Part shown: positions 44,957 to 58,561 of the stretch, piece by piece | How the letters are laid out: each line of letters opens with the position of its first letter | Numbering within the stretch: the stretch's first letter is position 1 | NCBI RefSeq assembly: GCF_041146795.1 | Contig: NC_135175.1 | Span: 35,809,169-35,873,168, forward strand | Direction of reading: 5' to 3' | Source: Maylandia zebra | Taxonomy: Eukaryota > Chordata > Actinopteri > Cichliformes > Cichlidae | DNA length: 64,000 bases | The notes under the pieces: generated by a model | The model's database searches: none | The model's input: only the letters and a program-made list of their open reading frames with translations | Told to the model about the DNA's origin: nothing | Program-made: the position numbers and the translations under genes

Positions 44957-47834
44957 CTGCAGGACGGTTAGTTGCCCTTTGTATCAGTAACACAATCGTA
45001 TTTGCTGTGCGTTTGTGACGCGTGATGTCAGATTTCAGCTAAAGGACGAGGAACTCTTTGATCCTTTCCTGTGAGACAATCATGTGTATGTTGCACAATC
45101 TGCTGCTGCAGCTTATAGAGGGACAATCATCACCGCTGTCTTCTTTTACATCGTCGGCTCTCGGGAAGCTGAACGTCCTCAAAGTCCAGAAAGTCCTCTA
45201 ACCTTTGGGCAGAAAAAGAAAACACCAGCTTTTGGATTTTGCTGCTGTTCCCGTCCTAATTCTCCTTCCTGTCGACATCCCGCCTCCTCCTGCTCTCCAT
45301 CGTGGCTCTTTCAGGTTTCATCCGGTCATGTCGCTGAATCTCTGCTCTGTCATGGCGAAGCCACTTGCGACGAAAGGTCCTGCTGTTCTGCACTCGGTAA
45401 AGATGAACGGGTCAGTCGGGCCTCCTCAGCCTGGGAGAGGGGACAGATGGAGAAGACATGAAATCATCAACGAGTGAAGTCACTGAAGATCAGAGTTCTG
45501 CACACAACGAGGGCTTGTTCCTCCACCACCTCCTACACACAGGCGGTGGAGGCTTCAGTGTGTCTAAACTAGAGCTCAGACATAGTGAAAATGGTACCAA
45601 ACACATGGATGCACAGAGATAAAAAGTCAGGCCAAAGCTGAAAGCTGCATTTCTTCTGGTGGCCAGCAGAGGGCGACTCCTGGATGCAGAGAGACTTGCG
45701 GTGCTACAGAAGTCAACAAGGAAACACCCTTCACTGCCTGCTCTGTGAGATCATGGCTCAAGTTTCAGGTCTTACCGGATAAATGTGGGTTTACTGTGGG
45801 CTGCAGTGGGCTTACCCACAGATAAGTGTTTGACCAGCCCACACACCCCCACAGTTCACCCATCCCCACCCACTGTGGGCCTGCACGGGCATGTTTGCTG
45901 GTCAGAGCTACAGATATGTGAAAGTGGACATGCACAGCTGCTCCTGCTGTTCTATAATCAGTAAAAATATCAGCTACGTTTCTTATTGCAGAAATAAAAA
46001 TACGGCCCAGGGGCCGTAACCGGGCCACCAAAGGGTCCAACCCGGTCCCCTGTAAGGAGGGAATCCATGCAGGATGTGGAAGAGCTTAAGCTAACTCGTC
46101 AGGCAAAGACGCCGCCATGATGCGCCGCCATGATGCGCCGTCGCTGCCGAAGGAAAGCTCCTTTTTTAAATTACACATCAAACATGAACTTCCTGTTTGT
46201 TCACTGCAGACGAGCCTTTAAAAAACTGAAACAATCAAGAGTTTTATATCAGAGAAATTCAGCATTTTATTGGAAAGATGTAATTTTTCAGCTTTCATTC
46301 AGTATTTTATGGGCTCGTTTGTCTCTACTGCAGCATTTATTATTATTATCTGATAATTCTTTGTCTCGATGATTTTTTAATATTTTTACAAAATATGTTT
46401 CTGATTTTAATTTTTTTTTATTTTCTTGATTCTTTTGGTGTATTTAGCTTCTATTTTGAATTTCATGCTTTAATATTATTATTATTATTATTACCTCGGA
46501 CTCAGTTCCTTTAAGTGCAGTTTTTATTTATTTATTACAAGTTTTTATTTTTCTTATTTTATTTTTTTAATTCTTATTTTTATTGTAGCGTCTTTATCTC
46601 GACATATTTTTTAGATTTTTATTTCATGCAGTTTCTTTGTCTCCAAATGTCTCCACATTTTTATAAAAATTATTTTTATTATTATTTTTATTACAGTTTG
46701 GTTTTCTGTTTTTTTTTTTTATCGTCTTAATTTTCTTCTTTTCTCACTGTTTCCTATTTTGCGCCCTGTTCTTTTCGGTGCTCCTCTGTCTTTATTTCTA
46801 ATTTCACGGAGGGGGTTGCTGCCTGCAGACGACCCTGTGCTCTGGCCCGTAGACCCTCCACCCCCCTCTCCACCCAGCTGTCTCCATCTGCCGCGGCATT
46901 AATCGCGTCAGGCGCGCAGTCTGTGGTCCTAGCGTGAAGGCAGGAGCTGCCAGAGGCTACTGGAACATCTGGCACATCTGCAGCAGTTTCCTGATGTTTG
47001 AGGCTCGTGCTCAGGCTCAAAGTGACCCTCCGCGTGCTCGGGCTGCAGGTGGAAACCTGAAACATCCCAGAGGACGCGCTCACCCGCATTTTAAAGGGAA
47101 TTACTCACAGAGCTTCCGGCAGAGCTGCTGCTGGTTCAATCCCGGCCGTCCTGACTGGCCCGACGGCCCTCCGGCGGTGGTGCTGATGCTGAGGACGGAG
47201 GAGGAGGAGGAGGCCATCGGACAAAAGAGATCTCCGTTAGAGCCCAACCGGAAACAAACCGACATGAAATCAAACGGCTCTGAGAGGATGAAGCGCGTGC
47301 TCGTGCATCATGAGGAGGAAGAGGAGTAGGAGGAGGTGCGTTTCCACTTTGTGCTCCGACAGAAGACGTCAGGATGCTCCCACACTGTCACTCCTCAGTC
47401 ATGAACAGCACCGCTTCCGGTCAGCACTTTCAAAATAAAACTCACTGACCCTGAAGTGAAGCGTTTCAAACCTGCGCTGATGACCTTCATCTGTGAACCC
47501 TCTAATCTGGCCCCGCCCCCTAACTCTCAACGTCAGAATATTAGGTTAGGCCAAACTGGCCATTGTGTGCATCATGTGGACTGACTGACTCCTCAGTGTC
47601 ACATTTGACATGTGAGTCTTTGGTGTTCGGCTCATTGCTGCAGCCTCTGGTGGACATCACAGGAACTGCAGTTTGTGCTATTTTCCGGTTCCAGAGGAAT
47701 TAGCTGAAGAGGACCCGTGCTTTGGGCAGTCAGCTTAGCTTAGCATGTTGTTGCTGATGACACCAGCTAAACGGCTTGAACCTTCTTTTTTTCTCTGATT
47801 GTGGAGGTGCTTCATTTAGCCGTTGGTTTTGTTT
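44957..47834. other. Upstream region of clvs1, no gene recognised
   Basis: A noncoding first exon and promoter of clvs1 are expected here or further right. About 46790-47340 is richer in G+C and CpG than its AT-rich neighbour (46380-46750) and is the best promoter candidate. Around 45770-45900 the motif CCCACTGTGGGCC and related words recur, perhaps an eroded repeat. No protein-coding frame is convincing. Confidence 0.35.
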
Positions 47835-47887
47835 GGCCAATTAGCTCAGCTGGTTAGCGCATCGTGGGTTTAAGCCCCATACTGGCA
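47835..47887 (+). pseudogene. tRNA-Ile relic lacking the anticodon arm
   Basis: GGCCAATTAGCTCAGCTGGT then TAGCGC joins directly to ATCGTGGGTTTAAGCCCCAT and ACTGGCA. The acceptor, D and T arms are retained; the anticodon stem-loop is deleted. Confidence 0.65.
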
Positions 47888-48013
47888 TCAGAGCTTCAAA
47901 TTCTTCAAAGGTGGAATTACTCACATGAGGGCTTCAGTGCTGCTCTAAACAACTATATTACAGGCATCTGATATATCAAAATGAGTATTATTTGCAGGCA
48001 ACACAAATAGTTT

Positions 48014-49208
48014 TTGTTCTGGGGGGAATCTAAAGCAGCTGCTGGATACAGTTACTTCAGAAATGTACAAAATTTTAAAAAATGGTTTAACAGGAACAAA
48101 ATATCTCTAAATCTCAGTAAAACTAAAATAGTCTTATTTGGGAATTCCCTTAGAAATGCACAAGTGCAGATTCATGTAGATGGTGTGGAAATTGAAAGAG
48201 TTCTTGAACATAAGTTTCTTGGTGTGATTATAGATGATAAATTAAACTGGAAGTCTCATATAAATCAAATACATAACAAAATTTCAAGAAGTGTCTCAAT
48301 CTTGAGTAAAACACATTCTGGACCACAAACACTCCACATTATTGTCCCCTGATTGCACCGTGTTTGCATTACTGTGCAGAGGTTTACTTGTTCGCTATCA
48401 TCAGTCTTTATATTACAAAGAAGGGCCGTAAGGATAATCCATCAAACTGCTGACAGAGATCATACAAATCCACTATTCTTAAAATCAACAATTCTAACAT
48501 TCACAGATCTGGTTCATTTTCTCACTGCACACATTATGTATAAAGCAATAAACGACCTGCTTCCTGACAATATTCTAAAACTGTTTTCTAAAAGGGAACG
48601 GGGATACAATTTGAGGGGGAATTAAATTTAACATCCTCGTATCCGTACAACTTTAAAAAGTTTCTGCATCTCTGTGTGTGGAGTGAAGCTGTGCAACAGA
48701 CTAAGTAAAGATATGAAGCAAAGTCCGAGCACGGCGCAGTTTAAACAGCGGTTTAAGGATGTGGTTTTTGCAGCGTACAGGGAGGAGGCGGAGATCTTGT
48801 CCAATATTTTCATGTGTGTGCGGGTGCACGGGTATGTTGGTGTGGGTGTATATATCTGTAGGTTGTGTATCCTTTGAGGTTACTGGGGTTACTGAAAATG
48901 TGTATATGTGTGTATGTGTATATACGTATGTATGGATAGATAGAAAGACAGATACACATATAATTAATACATTTAAAAAAAATACACGTAACATATAATG
49001 TGATTGTAAGGAGGTCTGTTGATTACTAGATAGTGGACAGGGGGTGGGATTAAATAAGCTCGTGCTTCTTCCTGCTGCTTTTTGAACATGAAAGTTATTC
49101 GTAGTTGTTTTTGCTCGTTTTCCTTTTGTTTTGCTTTGTTTGTTTGTGTCTTCTTAATTCTATGTTGTTGTACTTTTTCAACATGTTCAAAATAAAGATT
49201 CAATCAAT
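48014..49208 (+). mobile_element. 5'-truncated non-LTR retrotransposon
   Basis: Encodes the end of a reverse transcriptase: NKISLNLSKTKIVLFGNS, VDGVEIERVLEHKFLGVIID and DKLNWKSHI, then NDLLPDNILKLF after a frame change, typical of Jockey/I-like LINEs of fish. It ends in AATAAAGATTCAATCAATCA, a simple-repeat tail. Several stops and frame shifts; inactive. Confidence 0.75.
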
Positions 49209-51722
49209 CAATTATCTTTATTGTAGCGCTGTGACTGTTAGAGAGTGTATTTGTACACCAGATGTTGAACTTTTATCTGTGTCACTGCGCCCTTTTTATC
49301 TCCCCCGTGAGTTTCCACAACTTTTTATTACCGTAGTTTACATTCACCCGAAGGCTCACCCCGCCTCCACTTGCAGCATCATTTCAGACGTAGTGCAGAA
49401 GCTGCAGGCGCTTTCTCCTGATGCACCAAACTTTATAATGGGGGACTTTAACCATGTCTCCCTTAAATCAACTTTGGGCAATCTGTATCAATATGTATCC
49501 TGTCCTACCAGACGGGATAAAATGTTGGACCTTTGTTACGGATCGGTGAAGAATGCTTATAAATCCCTCCCGCTTCCTCCTCTGGGATCTTCTGACCATA
49601 ACTGTGTGCATCTTCTGCCCATCTACAAAACTGTCTTAAAACGAGAGAAGACAAAGACTAAGGATGTTGACATATGGTCAGAAGAATCTGTGCTTACAGA
49701 TTGGGAAGTTTTTATTCAGTCTTGTGGAGATGATCTCGACACTTTGGTGGATGTTACTAGCTCTTATGCAGTATTTTGTAAAGACATGATTATACCCCGT
49801 AAGCGCGTTAAAGTCTACGCTAACAATAAGCCATGGGTCACTAAAAGTGTCAAATCCTGTTTAAGGAAAAAGAGACAGGCCTTTAAAGAGGGGGCTGTTA
49901 CCGATTTTCAGACAGCCACCAAGGAAATGAAAATCGAGATTTTGAAAGCAAAACAGACAAAAACCTTCTTGAAAGCAAATTTGCTGCAAAAAGTTTTGGG
50001 TCTGCCTGGACTTGTATGAAAACCATAGCAGGGTTTCAAAATCCCCAGAGCAGCAGTCAGATCATTTTAGATGGTTTTAATTCAGACAGAGATTTTCAAA
50101 TGCTTTAAACATGTTTTATGCTCGTTTTAGTTCTTCTGATTTCAGCGAGGATATTTTGGAACTGAAACAGAAACTGAGAGATACTCAGCACTTTATCATT
50201 GAACTCAGCGATGTTAAAAAGGCCTTTCATACAGTCAGTGTGAATAAGAGCCAGGGCCCTGATAATATTAGTGCCGCCTAATTAAATCTTGTGCTGATGA
50301 ACTCAGTCCTATATTTCAGGTTATTTTTAACAAATCCTTGCAAACACAACATGTGCCCTCTCTTTGCAAAGAAGCAGTCGTGGTTCCTGTCCCTAAATCT
50401 AAACGACTTCAGGCCTGTTGCCTCACTTCAGTTGTCATGAAAGTCTTTGAAAAAATCCTCAGAAATGTGATTATGAAGAGACTGAAGGTCAGCTGGATCC
50501 AATGCAGTTTGCATACAGGCCCAACAGAGGAGTGGAGGACGCACTTTTGACTTTACTAAATCTGATTCTTAAACATGTAGAGAGTAAAGGGACTTTTGCA
50601 AGACTTCTTTTCATTGATTTTTCTTCGGCTTTTAATACAACACAGCCCCATATTTTAATTAAAAGACTTTTAGAACAGTTTGAAATCAGGAAAAACCTGC
50701 TGGGCTGGATTTTAGATTTTCTAACTGACAGGTCACAAAGAGTGAGAATAAATGGGGTTCTGTCTGACCCAGTGTTCTCCTCCACAGGTTCTCCTCAAGG
50801 CTGCGTCCTATCGCCCTTATTATTCACTCTCTATACAAACATGTGTCAGGGCAGACATGAAAACAGGGTCATTATTAAATATGCAGATGACTCTGTTATT
50901 GTCAGCTTACTGAAAGAGGGTGAAATTAACCACGGTCCAGTCATTGATGACTTTGTTCAGTGGTGGGAGGAGTCTTATCTCCAGCTGAACATATCTAAAA
51001 CAAAAGACATGGTTGTTGACTTTAGGAAACAACAAAATGGGCACGGAGTCACTTTAATTAAAGGTCAGAAAATAGAGCAAGTACAATCATATAAATATCT
51101 TGGGACCATAATAAATGAAAAACTGAACTTTGATCAAAATTGCAAATCAGTTTGTAAAAAGGGTCACCAGCACCTTTATTGCCTTAGGAAACTCGTTCAT
51201 TTCCACATTGACCAAAAAATTTTAACTTTGTTTTATCGTTCTTTTATTGAGTCTGTTTTATCCTTTTGTTTGGTGGCATGGTTTGGTCAGACCTCTGTCA
51301 CAGAGAAAAACTCTCTAAATCAGATAGTGAGATGGTCCAGTCGTCTGATAGGTGAGCCACAGTCTTGTTTAGCCTCCCTGTACTCTAAGCAGGTACAGAG
51401 GATGGCTTTATCAATCCTTAAAAATGGTTCCCATCCTCTAAGGGGTGAATTTCAGCTTCTTCCCTCAGGACGGAGGTTTCTATTTCCGAGATGCAGGACA
51501 AAGCGTTATAGAAATAGCTTTGTCCCCGTTGCTGTCACTGAATTAAATAAGAACTGTTTTTGATTCGAAATATCAAAACTACTATATATGTGCCACAGTG
51601 AGTTTTATATATTTACTAGGTATGTGTGTTTTTAAAGGGATGCCAAATGCTGTCATTTTTCTGTAAAGCAAATTTACCTTGCCTTTGGGTATAAATAAAG
51701 TTACCTTGACCTTGACCTTGAC
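49209..51722 (+). mobile_element. Decayed CR1/Rex1-like LINE with EN and RT domains
   Basis: 49209-50019 encodes the C-terminal part of an AP endonuclease: FIMGDFNHVSLKS, DKMLDLCYGSVK and LGSSDHNCVHLLP. After two frame breaks (about 50020-50500), 50502-51563 encodes reverse transcriptase: LLFIDFSSAFNT, TGSPQGCVLSPLLF, IIKYADDSVIV and YKYLGTIINEKLNFD, ending in RYRNSFVPVAVTELNK. The 3' tail is AAAGTTACCTTGACCTTGAC with CCTTGA repeats at 51722. It abuts the tail of the preceding LINE. Inactive. Confidence 0.85.
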
Positions 51723-52980
51723 CTTCCTGCAACAAATAAAAACGATTATTTTATCCAATTTTCTGATTGTTTCATTTTTTGCTTTTATTTTTAAGTCCCA
51801 CTTGGGCGGCTTCCGGTTTGGTTAATGTAAACACCGCGTGACTTTACACACCTGTGACAGCGAAGCGCGTTCGCGAGTCAACCTGTGCTGACAGATTGTA
51901 GGTCGTGCGCGCAGCCGCACAGTCTGAACGCGCATGCGGAACGCGCAGAGATGATGAAGCTTTCAAATACGTCATTTTTTTACATTTTATTTCACATCGA
52001 AAATTTCACCTTTCACACCACACACGTGCTAATATATCATTTTCAATATAAATATTAATAATCTTTGTAACTGATTTAGCTGCTTGATTGTTAACATGTT
52101 TTATTATATTCTAAAAAGTTTCATCTTTAATCGTCTTTTTACTGATTTCTTTTTAATACGCGGTTCATTCAGGGGGCGCTGATGCGTTTCCAGCCCAGCT
52201 GAGAGATGGAATCTGTCCAGGGTGTCCCGGGTCTGCTCCGGGCACACGTCCGGGCACCAGTTTACCCAGTTTGCCTGGGACAAGATTACTGGGTTGGATG
52301 TGATATCTGCTAGCTGATGGTAAACGGTGGTTACATTTCTGGCTATTGAGGCTAAATCATTTATTTGTCTTTTATTTTATTTTCATATAATAAATGAAAA
52401 AGAAAATAACATATTAAAAGTAGAAAATGATACATCACTGGAAAGAAGCTTGATTTGTGTTACTTTTTAAATAAATTGATGCTCATGCGTTTTTTTTTTT
52501 TCAGATTTTGTGACTTTTTGACCTCCAGGCGATTTTAAATCAATGGAGTGGAAGAAAACAACTAAACATTGAGATTAAAGATGCAGACATTTGGATTTCA
52601 GAAGATTTTAGTTCTGGAAACGTATTAATTTAAAAGTGGGAGGGCTTTTATTGTGAAGGCGGGCAGTAGTGTCTTAGTTGAACAGTGACGTTCTTCCTGT
52701 CGTGCTAAGGGTCAACTGTTCTGTGAAGCTCCTCTGTGCGGCCTCTTCTGCCTCCTTACAGCCGTTGGTTTATTAAAAAATCTTCTGTTTCCGGCTCGTA
52801 AATTATTTCTGTCGCGGTTCCGGAAGTGTCCAGCACAGTTTGGCTCAGGTGTCACAGCGCGTGGAGGTTTTTATTCACCTTACTTTCTGGAAGTTTCAAA
52901 GCTAACGTTAGCTCAGCAGCTAGCCATCATTCACCCCACGCGGAGAGAATCGATCTATAATCATCATCATCGTCATCATC
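51723..52980. other. Intergenic DNA and riok3 promoter region
   Basis: Mostly AT-rich and without genes. 52188-52262 (GAGATGGAATCTGTCCAGGG, GTCTGCTCCGGGCACACGTC) resembles an RTE/Rex3-type LINE fragment. The last 200 bases before 52981 should hold the riok3 promoter and 5' UTR; no TATA box is obvious. Confidence 0.45.
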
Positions 52981-55517
52981 ATGGATCAATCAGGAGTCAC
53001 AGCGCAGACACCGAAGGTAGGTCCCTCCTCTGCCCGGCTCTCCTGCCGCGGTTATCGGTTAGACTTCGGGGAGCGGCCGCGGCTGCTGTTAGCCGCTCCC
53101 AGTGCTACCATGGCGGCTGTTTCCTTTAAAGGCTCTGGTTGCAGATAACCCGGGAGGCACCGGGTTAGCACCGAGCTGTGTGTTATTTTAGATAACAGCC
53201 TGTCAGCTGGTGGTTAAAGCAGGAGATGAGCTCACCGATGCTTCAGCTCAGACCACAGGCTGGCCGGTTTGACCCGGACTGGACCGGGCCAAGACAGCCT
53301 CTGTGATGACACACCTCTAGATTCCACCTGTTTATCCCGGAAACGTTTCGTGAGCCAAAGGTTTAGCTTCACATCGAGTCCGGGAGAGTTTCAGCCGTAA
53401 CATCAGTTTTCCTTCGTCACAGAGAAATCAGCTGCCTGTGGGCTTGAACTATAACAGAAGTGACGCTACAGAGGGAGCTGCGGAGGCGCAGACTGTCCTG
53501 TAATCAGAAAACAGTGTTTGTTTTACTGTCAGTAAACAGGAAGTGTAGTTATCGGTCTATAACATAATTACTGTGCTGTAGTGGCTCGTGAGGGGGTCTG
53601 AGTCAGTGAGGAAAACGGTGAAACTTCAGGAAATCCAGTTAAAAGTCCTCCATAATTTCCAAAGTCCGGTGGACCAGAGTGGAGCCTCTGCCGGGCCATT
53701 TGTGGACTCCGGGCCTTATATTTAACACTCCTGCCCCAGACTGTAAATAATAACCAGCTGTGCTTCAGACATGTCTGAACATGTTCTTCTGTGCCTGGTG
53801 TCTCAGGCCCACCTGTAGCTCCTGACTCACCTGTTCATGCAGCACCGAGGCTCGACTGAAGGCGGACTGGAGGAAATAAGAAACATCCATCTGTGAAAAA
53901 CCAACATTTAAAAAACACTAAACTCTCGACTCCGTTTCCACCAGTTTAAACTTCAGCTCATTGGCTAAAATAAGCTCTGACTGCACCAGTATTTGAATTT
54001 TATTAGCTGATAATCAAGAAAAAGTTTTTATGATGACAGATTTTTCTTATCTTCTGTTTTTCTTTCTGATAATTTGTCAGATAGTTTTTGTCATTAAGAT
54101 ATCCTGAGTTTGGGGGACGTCCGTAGAGTAAATCAGGACATTTTGGGGGATTTTTGGACTATTTTTTGACCAAATAATCAATAACAAAGATTCCAGAAAA
54201 CAATCCAGAAACTGTTGGTATCAGGAGAGAAATGATGTCATACAGTCCCGTGTTGGACTGCACACGCTTCACAAAAAGGGAGTGTGATATAAAATAATAT
54301 ATGTATATGATGCAAAAGATAAAAGCTCACCACAAACACATAAAATAATAAAATGTGTAAAACAGAAGTAAAAACAATAAATATCCATTTAAATCTGTGG
54401 AACATTAAAGAATGTGTGTGAATATAAACAGTGAATTAGTATAAAACTGAAGATCAAAGAAACCTGAGGTAATCGTAATGTCAGTAACATGATCCAAGTA
54501 CTCTGATTACTCATGTGATTACTGATTACTCATGGCCATCTCCCTGTACAACGCATCCACTTAACACACTGTTTGCTGCTACAACTACACATGTTTCTTT
54601 TCCAACTATTTATTTATAAGTGACTTATGTATGTATGTATGTATATATTGTACTATTCTTAGTTAGCGTATTGTCTGTCTTGTCTTAATGTTGGTTTAAA
54701 ATGGAGCACTGTAACAAAAAATAATTTCCCCCAGGGATCAATAAAGTATTCTGATTCTGATTTCATGTGTCTATTCCTTGTCACTGTCAGAGCCCGTGGG
54801 GTTCGGCGGCCCCGGCGGCTCCAGCCTGCTCTCTCGCTGAGGTGATGAGCGAACAGCTGGCGAAGCAGCTGGACGAGGAGAATGCCGTCTTCCCGGCGCT
54901 CTCTGAGTAAGAGTTCCCGTTGAAGCTTCTGAGGGTTAAAAGTTTCCGTCCTGTTAACGTCAAACGTTCCTGTCGTCAGTAAATCAAGAGCTTTAAAAGG
55001 TTCTCAGGTGGTAACGCGTCTGTCTCTCAGTCCTGCAGCCGAGCTGCTGCCCGACGACGCCCCCGACACCACCAGCGACCTGATGCTCGCCCAGATGCTG
55101 CAGATGCAGTTCGACCGCGAGTTCGACGACCAGCTGCGGCGCGAGGAGAAGAAGTTCAACGGGGACAGCAAAGGTGATTCAGAAAGCTTCGGGTTATGTG
55201 AAGCAGTTGAAGTTCTGAAGGCGCCACGGTCGGCGTGTCTGTGAACGGCGGTTAATAAAGTTTAATTCAAAGTGTGACACGTTTCTGTTTTAGTGTCCAT
55301 CTCCTTCGAGAACTACCGCATGGTTCATCCGTACGACGACAGCGACAGCTCCGGGGACGAGGTCGACTGGCAGGACACGAGACACGACCCCTACAGAGCC
55401 GGTAGGACGCCTGCAGGGGAGGACAAAATCACAGCAACACGTCAGAGCGCCAAACGGCGGCCTGACGCGTCAGTCGCTGAGCTTCTTTACACTCTGTCTC
55501 AACTTCACCATCATCCT

Positions 55518-55575
<58 letters not shown>

Positions 55576-57823
55576 GTCTCAGACAAACCTCAGACCACAC
55601 CGAGGAAAGGCTTCACGGGGAAGGGGAAGAACATCACCACCAAACATGACGAAGTGACCTGCGGCCGCAAGAACACGGCACGCATGGACAACGTAAGATG
55701 GCCGAGCTCGCTTTGCTTAAATATCTGATTTGTAGCTCGTTGTCTGAAAACAAAAAGAGTTCTCGTGTCGCTCAGATGAAGCCTGCGCGGCTTTCAAAGC
55801 TTCGTTTTGGCCTCAGCAGCACGGCAGGTTGAAGTGGGACGCTGTAGCTGCTGGGCAGCTCCGGGTGGAGCAGGTGGAGAACAGAGTGTGTGCGTCTCTA
55901 ACACAGCAGGTATCAGCCGCACCGCCGTTTTCATTGCGTGCCGTTCTCCCTCGTCCAGTTTGCCCCGGAGGTCCACGTCGGTGACGGCCTGGGGATGGAC
56001 CTGAAGCTGTCCAATCAGGTGTTTAACTCCCTGAAGCGGCACTGCTACAGCGAGCAGAGACGCAGCGCCAGGCTGCACGAGAAGAAGGAGCACTCCACCG
56101 CCGTACGTATGGAAACGCCCTCCGCCCGCTGCAGGATGCTGAAGCTCTCTGACTCCTCCTCCTCTCTCCTCAGGAGCAAGCCGTGGACCCTCGCACTCGC
56201 CTGCTGATGTACAAGATGGTGAACGCCGGCGTGCTGGAAAACATCAACGGCTGCATCAGCACCGGGAAGGAGTCTGTGGTGTTCCACGCCGACGGAGGGA
56301 GGTGAGCGGGAAAATCAGCCGCGAGGTTACAAATGCTTTGAGACGGGAAACGCACACCTGCCCACAGGTGGTGTTTGATTTACTGTGTCCGTGTGTGTCC
56401 GTGTGTGTCCGTGCGTGTGTTCGTGCGTGTGTTCGTGCGTGTGTCCGTGTGTGTGTGCGTGTGTGTCTGTGCGTGTGTGTGCGCGTGTCCGCGTGTGTGT
56501 GCGCGTGTCCGCGTGTGTGTGCGCGTGTCCGCGTGTGTGTGCGTGTGTCCGTGTGTGTCCGTGTGTGTCCGTGCGTGCGTGCGCGTGTCTGCGTGCGCGT
56601 GTCTGCGTGCGCGTGTCTGCGTGTGTGTGTCTGCGTGTGTGTGTCTGCGTGTGTGTGTCTGCGTGTGTGCGTGTCTGCGTGTGCGTGTCTGCGTGTGTGT
56701 GTCCGCGTGTCTGCGTGTGTGTGTGTGTGTCCGTGTGTGTGTCCGTGTGTGCGTGTGTGTGTGTGTGTCCGTGTGTGTGTGTGTGTGTGCGTCAGCCTGG
56801 AGGAGCAGCCCGTCCCAGACGAGGTGGTGCTGAAGGTGTTTAAAACGACGCTGAACGAGTTCAAGAACAGAGACCGCTACATCAAAGACGACTACCGCTT
56901 CAAGGACCGCTTCAGCAAACTGAACCCACGCAAGATCATCCGTCTGTGGGCCGAGAAGGAGATGCACAACCTGGGCAGGTGAGTGGAGTCCACGGGGGGG
57001 CGGCGGGAGCCGCTCCGTGACCTAAACCCCGGCTGTGTGCTTTCAGGATGAAGAAGGCCGAGATCCCGTGCCCGGAGGTGGTCCTGCTGAAGAAACACAT
57101 CCTGGTGATGTCGTTCATCGGCAAAGACCACGTCCCCGCCCCCAAACTCAAAGACGCCATGCTGAACTCAGAGGACCTGAAGAACGCCTACTACCAAGTC
57201 CTCCACGTACGTACGCCCACAGGAAGTCCGCTTCTTTGTTTTCATTCCTTTCTCCTGCAGACGTCTCTGTCAGGATTAAATTCAGTTTCATTTTGAGTCT
57301 GAGAAGAAGACGTCTGACAGCGGCTACTTGCCGTCTTCCCGTGCAGGTGATGCAGCAGCTGTATCAGGAGTGCAACCTGGTCCACGCCGACCTCAGCGAA
57401 TACAACATGCTGTGGCACGAAGGGAAGGTACAGCTCAAAGTCAAAGTCAACTTTATTTGTCGATTCTGCCACATGTACAGGACATACAGAGAATAGAAAC
57501 GACGTTACTCTCAAACCCTAGATAAATAGCAAATGAACATTTAAATATAAGAGTGATTAAAAAATGCAGGTAAAATAATTAAAAAGTAAAAATTTAAATA
57601 AATACAATTTTACATATAACAAGAAAGCTATACAATATACAATATAATGGGTAAATGACATTGGGTGTAAACCAGGCAGAGTAGTGCAAATAGGCAAATA
57701 GTGCAAATGGAGATTTAGTAATATACGGTAAGAGAAAGTGTAACAACAAAGTCTTATGAGGTAATGGCAGTCCAATGCTCCACAAAGTGACTGGTAACTG
57801 GTGCAGGCCAGTGAGTGAGTCAG

Positions 57824-57857
<34 letters not shown>

Positions 57858-58561
57858 AGACAGAGTTCAGTGAGACCGTGGAGGAGAGAGGGGAGAGGGG
57901 GCAGAATCGGGAGGGAGTTAAGCTGCCCTGCTTTTACCTGTCCTCCTCCCCCTCTTACCCTCTGTGATGTCATCAGTCACCCTCGCTCTCATTGCAGGTG
58001 TGGCTGATTGACGTGAGTCAGTCCGTGGAGCCCACCCACCCCCACGGTCTGGAGTTCCTCTTCAGAGACTGCAGGAACGTTTCCACGGTAAGCCCGTCTC
58101 CTCTCTGCTGGATCACGAAATTTAAACCTGACTCACGATTTCACTCGTTTTTATTTAAATCGTTTGTCGCTCCAGTTCTTCCAGAAGAGAGGCGTGAGCG
58201 AGGCCATGAGCACCTATGACCTTTTCAACGCCGTGACCGGCCTGAACATCCCCGTGGGCGCCGAGGACGAGGCCGAGTTCATGGCAGAGGTAACGCAGAT
58301 GTTGCAGGTTGATGATCCTCAGTTATCAGGGTTGTCTGATGTTTTGGTGCCGGTTAAATTCTCGTGGGGTCGTTAAATTAGAGAAAAAGTTCAACACTGT
58401 GTGGTTAAGAAGCAGCTGGAGTCACGCGGCGTCTCTCTGCTCGACAGATCGTGGCGCTGGAGAAGAGGAACGAAGACCACATCCAGAAACGAGGCAAGAA
58501 AACCTTCCCGGTGACCTCGGAGGACGGCGGCCCCCCTTTAGAGCCCGACGCCGATGACTAA
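52981..58561 (+). CDS. riok3: Serine/threonine-protein kinase RIO3
   Basis: Atypical RIO-family kinase/ATPase, associated with 40S ribosome maturation and with innate-immune signalling. Thirteen exons: 52981-53016, 54791-54906, 55031-55173, 55294-55401, 55583-55692, 55959-56102, 56174-56301, 56796-56978, 57047-57206, 57347-57427, 57998-58087, 58176-58289, 58448-58561; 508 residues against 519 in human as I recall. The N-terminal RIOK3-specific part includes [17 protein letters not shown] and [10 protein letters not shown]. Kinase motifs: [15 protein letters not shown] (RIO P-loop), [16 protein letters not shown] (the Lys), [13 protein letters not shown] (hinge), [13 protein letters not shown] (catalytic Asp and Asn) and [11 protein letters not shown] (metal-binding Asp). 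The start ATG has A at -3 and G at +4. The exon 8 start is about five residues shorter than human. Intact; AATAAA lies at 58992. Confidence 0.97.
54717..54765 (+). mobile_element. LINE 3' tail remnant
   Basis: CCCAGGGATCAATAAAGTAT followed by TCTGATTCTGATT, in riok3 intron 1; the body upstream is AT-rich and not identifiable. Confidence 0.5.
55522..55574. repeat. (GT)n microsatellite abutting riok3 exon 5
   Basis: Ends 8 bases before the exon at 55583; only cgtctcag separates it from the coding sequence. Confidence 0.97.
56384..56790. repeat. GTGTGTCC/GCGTGTCTGC minisatellite in riok3 intron 7
   Basis: About 400 bases of TG dinucleotides broken by CC, CG and CT at regular spacing (units such as gcgtgtccgcgtgtgtgt). 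It fills nearly the whole intron and runs to within 5 bases of the acceptor AG before exon 56796. Confidence 0.97.
57434..57860 (-). mobile_element. LINE 3' end in riok3 intron
   Basis: Minus-strand tail AAATAAAGTTGACTTTGACT, with an AT-rich 3' UTR-like body. The far limit near the GT repeat at 57827-57856 is approximate. No coding domain remains. Confidence 0.5.

Noticed and set aside
56256..56982. Cys-Val and Thr-His repeat frames
   Set aside because: Translations of the GT minisatellite in riok3 intron 7; similar frames at 13923, 16241, 17449, 33963, 37451 and 55522 are rejected for the same reason.
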